Assembly (NCBI GenBank): GCA_949361645.1
Contig: OX442416.1
Location: forward strand, 2,405,430 to 2,469,429
Direction: 5' to 3'
DNA from: Spongilla lacustris
Lineage: Eukaryota; Porifera; Demospongiae; Spongillida; Spongillidae
DNA: 64,000 nucleotides
Numbering within the stretch: the first letter of the stretch is position 1; each line of letters starts with the position of its first letter. The notes beneath the pieces were generated by a model that saw nothing but the letters and a program-made list of their open reading frames with translations, was not told the DNA's origin and did not search any database. A program made the translations under genes and the position numbers. Below, piece after piece: positions 52,260-61,900 of the stretch.

Positions 52260-52935
52260 TCAAAGGATGTCCATGAGGCCAAGGGAGGGGGCACACCTTG
52301 CCAGTAAGGCCCTAGCCACCGCCCTGACCAGGGTTAAGTTCAGCCTGCTGTATATTTCCGTGAGTACCTTACCTTTGTAGGAGGAAGTGATGGCCAGGTG
52401 AGAGGCCAGGCGGGAGAAGGTAGTTTGGGCTTCCCTTCCCCAGTTTCCATACATCTCCACCGCAAGAGGGATACACACCCAACCCAGCTCTGAACACTTG
52501 GGGTCATTCGCTTTGTGCTTCATGGCCTCTGCCTCCTCTGCTGCAGCCCCTTCAGACAAGCTTGCTGCTGTTAGGATGGAAGGGATTAAGGGAGAGGTCA
52601 CAGTGATGTCAAGGGCAGCATGTTTCCCTCTCTCCCAATTGAGGACAAGTACATCTGCTGGCCGGGTATGGCTTAGGTCTGGTGTAAGGCCACTGCCCGA
52701 CTCAACTCTCACTCCTAGATGGGCGCGATGGCAGAATTCTACAAGAACATTTCGCAGATGGTTGTGGCGGGTTACGACATCACCACCCCGTTTACAGGTA
52801 GAAGCGTGGTTGCCTAGGCGGTCAAGAGCTATGCCAGGGCACAAAGAACATGAAGAACCTCTAGCCGTGTCCATCCCTAGCCACCATTGGATCGAGACTT
52901 GCAGCTCATTAGGGTCAAGGTGCAATTCTAGATTT
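52260..52935 (-). pseudogene. YADD-family retroelement, intact C-terminal 220 codons
   Basis: An open frame to a natural stop: MHLDPNELQVSIQWWLGMDT, CSLCPG, LDRLGNHASTCKRGGDVVT, RHNHLRNVLVEFCHRAH, TRPADVLVLNW, ALDITVTSPL, then ELGWVCIPLAVEMYGNWG and a basic C-terminus. The Cys-Cys-His-Cys box followed by PAD-(n)-LD.TVTSP resembles the nuclease region of restriction-type non-LTR elements (inference). It is 5'-truncated at 52,935 next to a T/A-rich tract, as expected for incomplete reverse transcription. It is absent from copy 1. Confidence 0.75.
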
Positions 52936-53056
52936 TTTTTTTTAAAAATTTAAAAAAATGTTTGTTTATAGTATCACTACCTCGTAATTTATTACCGGTG
53001 CGTGTATATAAATCATATGCTGGCCCAAAATTTTGGGGAAGCTTAAGCCCCCCAAG

Positions 53057-53075
53057 CCCCCCCCCCCCCCCCCCC
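53057..53075. repeat. C19 homopolymer
   Basis: Uninterrupted C run next to a GGAGATAATATATATATTAT palindrome at 53,090. Confidence 0.95.
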
Positions 53076-53303
53076 TTACTACGGCCTTGGAGATAATATA
53101 TATATTATCTCTGTCCTATAGTATTGTTCACAGCCAAAGGTAAGAATGGGCTGTTCCAGTATTACGCCGTTTACCCTCAAAGCTCCCTTCCGCTGCAAAC
53201 TTTCCCAAGCTCCCCAATCGCTAGCTCTTCGTGTTACTAGACTTGATGAAGGGCGTTGAATTTGGCTCTAAAAAGAACCAGTAGACACCTTTTCAAAACT
53301 GGA

Positions 53304-53322
53304 GGGGGGGGGGGGGGGGGGG
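53304..53322. repeat. G19 homopolymer
   Basis: Counterpart of the G28 at 3,351. Confidence 0.95.
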
Positions 53323-53701
53323 TTATTTTAACGACTTCAGCAATAATTACATTCATAGTTGTCGCAAGCTAATGCCTCGCTCAGCTACGAAAGTAGAATG
53401 CAAATTTTCAATACATTGTTGTTGTGTTTTCGCGGAGCAACGTGGATGTGAACAGATTAGAACGAACAAGTCACAACATTGTCATAAATGAACTACACGA
53501 GAATGGGAGAAAGAATGCACACGAGACTGAAAAATCAGACACGTGATCGTCCGGAAATGCAATGAATAATCTAAATGTCGCGCACATAACAAGTGTAAAA
53601 TAAAAGAATGAAGCCTATTAATCGCGATGATGTATAATTAATGATGAGGACGAAAAAAACTGCGGGGGGGGGGGGGGCTGAAACGTACTGTCAAGCCCAC
53701 C

Positions 53702-54397
53702 CAGTGTTGCCGCGAAATAACCTTCATCATTAATCGTTATATCGCGATATGAGCATTTAATCGCGATATATTAAAAATCAATTATCGCTTGGTTATTAAA
53801 TGTTGGGATGAATAGTTATGGTTACCTCAAAGGATATGGTACAGGTATACGTGTACATACGCTAAATGTACTTGCTACCACAGACAATTTCATGAGCGTT
53901 GCCTTCAAAACTGCCATATATGGGAGGCTTTGGGTGGCACAACAAAAAATCAATTCTATTTTAGCTGCATAGTGATAGCTTGCGCCAAGAAGCCTGTCAG
54001 CAGAAATCAATTTCAGAAAATATGATACATTGTTGTGGTGGAGGAATCATGAGTCATACGTCCCTACCATAGCTAAATCAGCAAGCAAGTACTTGTGAAT
54101 TTTCCTTAAGAAGAAAAGGTTGCGCCCGTGGGGGCGTGGCATCTTGCACGATAGGCTGCATTGGCAAATGTATATTTCTAAGGCAAAATTCAAACTGAAC
54201 TGGTTTTAACAGTAACAGTAAATTACTTTCATTGATATATCTAAATGTATGCTTATTCTCTGCTCGTTTCTAAATTTTATATCTGTATATCTTTGTTTAC
54301 GTCCGTACACGTTTATTTCGCGATATGACTAAAGTTTCGGCGAGATATCGCCTTTCGCGATATAAACATTTAATCGCGATATATCGCGGCAACACTG
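53702..54397. mobile_element. CAGTGTTGCC hAT element
   Basis: Ends CAGTGTTGCCGCGA in inverted orientation; subterminal TCGCGATAT words recur on both sides. Flanks share AGCCCA (53,694 and 54,398), six of eight bases of a hAT duplication. No transposase. A similar TCGCGATA cluster occurs at 62,236-62,300. Confidence 0.75.
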
Positions 54398-54598
54398 AGC
54401 CCATGGATAAATATGTGGTATGCATGGGTGTACTTGCGTGGGTGCGTGCGATGTATGGTAGTGCTGTGAGTGAACTGAAAATTAAAGAGTGTTTGACCAA
54501 TGAAATGGGCATGTACGTGTACATAGTGATGGTGCAAGATAATTAATCTGAAACCCTAGAACTTCTGTACCCTAATCATTTGTTGTTTTGCAAATACA

Positions 54599-54803
54599 GT
54601 TTAATGCTAGGGGTTGGTGGTTTAATTCCCATCCCGGCCACCCACACACTGTAAATAAATTGGTTGCTAGGTCAAACCAAAATTTGGTTCCACGTGTTGA
54701 CTACACAGAGTAAACCAACTTTGGTTTGACCTAGCAACTAATTTATTTACAGTGTGTGGGTGGGGTGGGTGGGGGAATTAAACCACCAACCCTAACATTA
54801 AAC
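54599..54803. mobile_element. Complete foldback element
   Basis: Arms of about 90 bp (54,599-54,690 and 54,712-54,803) pair nearly throughout, from GTTTAATG.TAGGGTTGG at the outer end to GCTAGGTCAAACCAA at the inner end. A third partial arm follows at 54,810-54,847. Copy 1 retains only the right part (3,796-3,960). Confidence 0.85.
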
Positions 54804-54847
54804 TTATATTGGTTTGACCTAGCAACAAATTTATTTACAGTGCACTC

Positions 54848-56260
54848 TTTTACTCTTACACTTCATAACAATACAAGCAGAAGTTCTTGCCAAAGAAAAC
54901 GCAATTGCATTGAAGGAAATAGAATTCAGGCCTCAAAGCTCCAAAATGATCAAATTTGGAGGTTGATATATTTGATGATAAGGTACAACATAGGTTTAGG
55001 CTGACCATAGTGAGCCACGAGTTATTGTGGTGTTGTGATTAGGTGACAAAGGAGGACAAAAAATGGCTACAAGGACAGCTAACTATATGCAAGACCAGCT
55101 AGCTGAGCAAGAAAAAAAGCTAACTGTGCCACGAGAAGAGCTAACTGTTCTGCTCTAGCAAGAGAATAAAAAAGGTATGAGGATATGAAATACATGTATA
55201 AATATAAGACTCACACACAGCTCGTATCTACAACTGCCCTTCCAAATTTGCATTGCTTAACTATGAATCACGTACTTTTTAAATTTACTTATACTGAAGT
55301 ACTAACAAATGTAGAAAATAATTTATGGTTAGCCACAGTTTACACCACTATAAAATGATCTCCAAGTACACGTACATGTACATAACTGGTTCATTGCTGC
55401 ATGGGGTTGCGCTACAGATAATAATCATCCTTTTGTTTCATATACATGTACTTCTACATTGAATCAGTAGTAAGTGTCAAGAAATCTGAAAGTCAAGGTG
55501 TGGTCAGTGTGTGCATTTGCGCTGCAGTACTTTTTGTGACTTTCCAATCAAAGAACAAATGAATTATCTGTTGCAAAGATCTATGTAACTATGGTGTTAC
55601 GCTATGACATGATGCAATAAACCACAATAATAAATCCCTGATGAGATGTTGCTGTACCACGATTAAAAAAATCTCGCTACCGCGACTTTTTCTAGAGGGC
55701 TTAAGCATAGTACTATATATAGTACCCAATTATCAGCAAAAGCTAACTTCGAACCATGGATTGTTTTGACATTCCTGGAATAAATAATACGTCATGTGCA
55801 ATGCCTTTATACGGAAACAAGTCTGGTAACAAGAATTGTGCATTTTGATATCAATACTGACCGATACTGCCCAACTAACAGCCTGTACTCCACTACAACT
55901 AGTCATGTTGAAAAATAGATCTCTATTTATACAGACCGAAAATAGGCTTACGCAGACCGAAAAAAGACGAATGTAGTGGTGCCGCTAAGTATAACGTTTA
56001 CGTGGTAGCACCAAAACTGTAATATCGTTGCATACTGAGTGATAGTGATAGCGTAGTAATTATCGTATCTGCTCTTTGGTTATAGTGTAATTGTTTTGGT
56101 GTCCAGGGATTAAATTGCACTTATTGACTGGTACAGTAGTATCTATAGAAATGACATTTTAGTAGCTCAGTCACTGCTCGAATCAAAAGAAGTCACGTGT
56201 GGCATTGTCATTACCATTAAAACAAGTTTCATTGTTCAAATTTCCTCGATACACATTCAA
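54848..56260. other. Duplicated intergenic stretch
   Basis: Matches 3,960-5,290; no gene called. A frameshifted coiled-coil remnant lies near 55,040-55,160. Confidence 0.45.
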
Positions 56261-57820
56261 ATATTGAGCTATGGGATCAAATTTGCAATGATTATCAATT
56301 ACAAGAATTTGAAAGTATGTCCAAACGCAGCAGCTCCTTTCTGTGTACTCATTGCTGGTACAGGCGAGTTTGTATGGCGCGCGAAGCGCGAAGTATGGCG
56401 CCGAAGGCGCCTCGTCCGCGAAGCGGACTCGGGACGAGGCTGTTCAATTTTTTTCGGGTGCTCGTTTTTCGAAATGAAGAGTGTCTGGTCAGCACCCGGG
56501 GTGTAATTTGACCCCGGATTCGGCTTTCGGGTGGAAATTTGACCCCTAACGTGCAGGACAGCCTTGGGGGAACAGCCTTGTCAACATTTTTACCCTAAAC
56601 ACTTTAATATCCTAGTGCTGCTAATGTTTTTCTAACGTTACCGTTTAGGAAAATCTAGTTTCATAACTTATGATACATATGTCAAAGATTTTGAATACGC
56701 CCGAATTTATCTCATCAGATTGTCCACTATACAAACAGAATATGTCAATACTTCGTTGAAAATTCAGAAGCTCGTGTGAATCAAATAGGTTATTCTACTT
56801 TGCAGGATATGCTTTAGAGAAACCAGTTATATGGTTTATGGATGGTGAAGATTGAAGAACATAGCCATTTTCTCAACACGTAGTCATGAACAAGAAAGCT
56901 ATTGTGATTCTTACGGCATCACCTGATGAGATACATTATAAATCCTTTGAAAAATGCAGTACAATCAAATATTACATGCCATGCATATGGCCATGCTGTT
57001 GGGACCGTAAATAAATGGAATCATGTGCTACGCAGTGGAAAAATCTGGATGATTATTTTACAAATGAACTCAACCTAATATGTATGTATCATCACTGCTA
57101 TGGTACAGTGGATATTGTACAGTGCAACTGTGTTCAAATACATGTAGCTCAGCCTCGTGCAAGAAAACTAAACGAGTGTTTATATAGGAAACATTATGCG
57201 GTGGCACGAATATTTTATTACAGCAGCAGGATTCATCATATGCAAATAATGTAATAGACACTGAAAGGTTTTAAAAAAATAAACCTAGTTTAATTATATA
57301 TCATCGGTTTGGGGAACATTGTATGAAAACTATTGTCTAAAGACTGAATGGTCTAATCAATGATAGTGCTGAAACTTGATATTTTCTCGAAACTGCGACG
57401 TCTCCATGCCAATCACCATCAGCAGCTGTCACCATGCAATAAGATTCAGATGTCTGTACCACTTGAACCAAATTTATTGTAGCTTTACAGGGTTTTTAAA
57501 GGTACATATTCACATTCTGTATATAATTCTTTGGCAGTTTTAATGCCTTCTGTAAGATACAAGGCACAATCTTCTGTGTGCAAGTTACAAGAAGTAAACA
57601 TCATTACATCTGCTTGCAATATGCCAATGTATTAGTATATATCAAACCTGAAGGTGAAGCATTCAACCATTAAGATCTTGTTTGTGGGACCCAAAAAATC
57701 TGAATTGCATTCCTTTCCATATCAGCGATTTGTGAAAACAAAATGGGGAATTAAAGAATTACTTGAAGAATACAAATACTCCCTCAAAGTAATTACTCAA
57801 TGGGTAACATTTCCAAGGTA
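56261..57820 (+). pseudogene. Decayed P-loop NTPase, Crinkler-like, copy 2
   Basis: Reads PFCVLIAGTG, is broken by the insertion at 56,366-56,648, then resumes GKSSFITYDTYVKDFEYA. Later blocks are ASPDEIHYKSFEK with STIKYYMPCIWPC (56,920-56,990), ESCATQWKNLDDYFTNEL (57,018), LRRLHANHHQQLSP (57,395) and ILFVGPKKSELHSFPYQRF (57,675). It preserves parts lost in copy 1 (PDE, the extra 100 bp after LDDYFT), which helps to confirm the ancestral order, but it has its own stops. Confidence 0.4.
56366..56648. mobile_element. GC-rich hairpin-array insertion in the P-loop
   Basis: About 280 bp absent from copy 1, splitting the Walker A codons. It opens with three hairpins in 51 bp, each with a GAA loop: CGCGC-GAA-GCGCG (56,378-56,390), GGCGCC-GAA-GGCGCC (56,397-56,411), GTCCGC-GAA-GCGGAC (56,414-56,428). 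Base composition differs sharply from the surroundings. AGG is present at both edges but a target duplication is not clear. Confidence 0.75.
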
Positions 57821-58383
57821 AGTTAGTACATTGCTCTACAGCAGTGATTTAAACCACTCAGGCCAATGAAGCAGAAGCAAATATCTCAGCCAGCAACCAA
57901 TGTGAATAAAGGGAGGATAATATAGAAAATAAAATACCTGAATAAGGGTGCATTATGTTTGGTGGACTTTCCTGTGTTATTCATCAATTGTCAAAAGGTC
58001 TTCGTGGTGTATCACTCACTGATGAGTGCCAGAGATTCTAAATCAAGAAATGATACAGAGACTTTATCATCATCGCTTAGCCATCTTTGCCCTAATCACA
58101 TATTAGGATATGTGCGGGGGGGGGGCCTACATATGTTTAAAGCTGAATGTATGTGATTTGGCATCTCTGCTGTGACAATAGCTTAGTGTACCTCTGTTCT
58201 GTACCATAGGATCTTGAATCGTAGTTGTTAATTAATTGAATTATGTGGTTCGCTCACAAAGTATTTTTTTAAATCACCGCAGCTCGAGCTGCAAATGAAC
58301 AAGTGAAAGAACACTACGTACTAAACGATAGAGTTGAATTTTGTATTTACATGTATTCATGTATGCATGTATTATTAATAAAT
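57821..58383. other. Duplicated non-coding stretch
   Basis: Counterpart of 6,401-6,929. Confidence 0.45.
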
Positions 58384-58544
58384 GGATTTGAAGGCAATAG
58401 TGGTGTAAAAAGCAGGGAAACATGGGTTGAATGATAAGGAAAAATGAAATAGTCCCATATTTACCCGGCACACATTGTAGGATAATACATGCATTGTTCA
58501 TGCATGTTCTAAATATTTCGTTTTTCCTTATCATTCAACGCTTG
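58384..58544. repeat. Foldback element A, copy 2
   Basis: Same rim and arms as at 6,930-7,090 with one arm mismatch (AAAAATGAAAT for AAAAACGAAAT), so the hairpin has started to decay here. Confidence 0.8.
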
Positions 58545-58829
58545 TTTATTTTATGGAATGAATTTATGTATAAAATGGTTGCATACTGTACTACTGCTAC
58601 ACACAATCATTCTAGTCTTAGAGGCTACATTTGAAGCTGTCGTCATCTGAGGGGTGCCTATACATGCACCCCATGATACAACAACTGTATACATTGTGTG
58701 AAAAAACACACACTTGAAAGCAAACTAATACACACTAGTCAGCTATAATACCAACAGAATTTGCTAATCATTAATGCTACTATGCATAGGTAACCAAGAG
58801 TTACATTTCAATTAGTTTAATTAGTTTGC

Positions 58830-58925
58830 TCATTTTGTTCTCTCAGACATCCCAGACATTTTCTGCACTGTTTTGTGCACAAACTCCTTCGCTTCTGGCC
58901 ATTGTTCCTCCAATGTTGGTGGACG
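58830..58925 (-). CDS. Terminal exon, second death-ankyrin gene
   Basis: Codes RPPTLEEQWPEAKEFVHK through MSGMSERTK and TGA, after CGCTGCAG-type acceptor. Confidence 0.65.
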   Translation of the reverse strand, partial: RPPTLEEQWPEAKEFVHKTVQKMSGMSERTK

Positions 58926-61900
58926 CTGCAGAGTGGAATGATAGGTGGAATGGATGCACAAACTAAAATGAAGGATTGCAGCCTCTACCAGTCAAGCACA
59001 TGCATATCCACCTGACTTAGCACATTGATTCTCAAGTTATAGAAAAATGCCCGGTACCTTGTAAGTTTAATTGACAAACATTGCTGATAATGTTACCTTC
59101 AATGGTGAATTTATATTCCAATGCAATTATAATTTATGGCAATAGTTATACATGTAAGTGGAAAAATATACATGTACATGTGTAAATACAGCTGCAATAG
59201 ATTAACACAAAGGACATTGCATTTGTATACTATGAAGCCAGATTTAGTTTCCCATCCATGCCTCATGAACACACCATCCAAATTTGATGCACTAATACTG
59301 CATGCTGGGGATACTTATAGCTAATTACAAACTTGAAATGAAACTGTGTGTGCTATACACAGAAAGCAAAGACTATTGAAAAGTGCATTATGGTTAATTA
59401 TACAAAAGTAGTTCTTCAATTGCACACTTCATATACTAGCTACTATAAGCAGCATGATTTATATGCAATGAGCACATCAACATGATATGCACTGACTGCC
59501 AATAGCCATACCAATGGTTTTTGTAAATAATAATAAAATACACACTATACCAGCAAACTGTTTCAATTTCAGTAACATAACACTGAACTTACATGTACAT
59601 GTACAGTGTCCCCTACATTCATGTCCTGCAATAAAGACCGTATCATGTCATGTGGTTGTCTTTTGGTAACCTGATGAGAAGGGAAAGAAGAAACCAATAA
59701 AGATTCAATCCAATTTGTGGTGTCAGTGAGAAGTGAGCTATGATTACATAATGTATGCAACTATATCATACATTTCTGTTTCACCTTACCGTTGGTGCTG
59801 CATAAATCCTTGGTATAATAGGTTCAGGTGGGAAGTAATGTTCCTGAAAAGGGGATCAATGTACAAAATAAATGCAAGCTATAACAAATATTAAATCTCC
59901 AAGACCAGGTACTACATATAGCACGATTTACAAAATTAAAATTAAATTTTCAAGCATATTTTTACTGTTGTTTTATGTCGCTGCTGCATACAATTGTCAT
60001 AGAAAATTAGGTCATCATAACAGCATCCAACTAGAAAAATGATCAACATATGATACATTAGAGAGGTCTCTATTATTAAAGCCTGCTTCCCTTGTCCGCT
60101 TTAAAAAAAAAAACTCATTGGAAAAGATGAACACAAACTGATGAATTCAAATGGATACTCATGCTATTATTTTTTCCATAAAGTACAGTAGCACATGCAT
60201 TCAAAAAATTTACTTTTTTCTGTGACAATGAAATACTTCGCACAATGCATTTGAACATTGCATCAATGTTTGTACAGACCAAGAGTTTAAATCTTGAAAA
60301 AACATTGAGTAACACATTAACAAATAAATTGGGCACATATTATTGCTCCAAACCACGTTAGTACCCTCTCATAAAGCCAATACAATTTAGAGTGTGTAAC
60401 CTCCCCTGGATAATGAAGATCAATTTTTTTTTGGAATACATGAACTTTTAAAACATTAATCAGTTTTTTCTGGATCTGAAAATTGATTATTCCAAGTACT
60501 TGAACAAAACAAAATAGTTTTTTTTTGACGCATTTGGTCAATTTGCAAACTGAATACCTTAATTATTCAGCTTTCCTGCTCAGAGTTATGGTTGTCGCCT
60601 ACACACCCTCAGCACACCACCTACATGTACACGTACATTCTCAACACTATCACACCGTAAATGGTCCGGGCTATAACCGGTCCGACCGGACCGTCTATGG
60701 TTCTACAGATGGTCCCCCCTGGACCATCCATGGTCACCACCCCTGCTACATATGGTCCCCTTGTGTAGTCACAAATATGTCAACCTTTTCGAGCCTACCA
60801 TAAAACATAAGATTCAGAAAATGTCTTACGAGTTAAGAAACATATCCATGCCTTATTTCTTGAGGCAGAGCATGCACTGAGCTGTTCTTAAAATGAGTGG
60901 TGAGTATATCAGCAAAAAGGAATAGTATTGTGACAAATTCCATGATATACAACTCTTCATGCGTGCACAGATTTCTTTCGTTATGCTCAATGTTCTAAAA
61001 CTTCCAAGCGCAGTACGTATCGGACGGATAGATACCATTTGCAACGACATGCATCAAACTTAACTTAAGATAATCAATTTACAGCTAATCATTTTGAGAC
61101 AGTTACATGTATGTAACGTGTAGTGTTGGTATGTGTACTGTGTCAATCTGCTGACAGTACTGTGCAGTATTCGTATGTATAGTGGCGGATCCAGGAGAAG
61201 GGGGGTGGAGTACGGCTCCCTCCCCCCCCCCCCCCCCCCCCCCCCGCCAAATATAGATAATTAGTATACTATAGCTAGCTTCACGCATCATTTGTGTGCT
61301 GCGCATGCATGATAAGTGCATGGATGCTTGTTTAGATCGCTAAAAATGCCACCTCCCCCTCCATCACCAATCTAATCGGGGGGCTGACCATCTGTGGCAG
61401 AGAGAGACCATCTATGGCACCATGGATGATCCTAGGGGGACCGTTCACAGTGCCATGGATGGTCCGGGAGAACCATCTTCAGTTGCCATCAATGGTCCGG
61501 GGGGACCAATTATTGGGGGGGGGGGGGGGGGGGGGGGGGGGACCATCCGTTGTGTGACAGCACACCACAGCTACTCAAATGTAAACATCACACCAGATAC
61601 CCTCAGCACAATATATCACACCAGACACCCTCCCACACAACCACAGCTATTCACATCACACCAGATGCCACATTATTGTGCCATTTCATCATCTTCCCTC
61701 CAACAACCCTAATAAGAGCACATCAAGGCTAAAACTATTTCTTTAGTAGGCAATGTAAGAGGGATAACGTGTAACTTGAACTTTATTTTGAGAATTTAAG
61801 TTATTAATTTTTAGTACTGGTACATACATGTATTCATATACCGGTACATCATGTTGAACATCATCGCAACCAATTTTGTGAATTCAATTAACTATAGGAG

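Larger units (their letters stand above)
60655..61558. mobile_element. Insertion rich in ATGGTCC repeats
   Basis: Both ends carry short dispersed units built on GGTCC(G/C)G and ACCATC(C/T)ATGG (60,655-60,765 and 61,385-61,555), partly inverted. Inside are a GGCGGATCCAGGAG hAT-like word (61,184) and C24. No ORF recognised. Confidence 0.6.
60388..61690 (+). mobile_element. TAGGGTGTGTAACC-family fragment with nested block
   Basis: Counterpart of 8,903-9,255, beginning TAGAGTGTGTAACC. The minisatellite part is split by about 900 bp (60,655-61,558) not found in copy 1. Confidence 0.65.
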
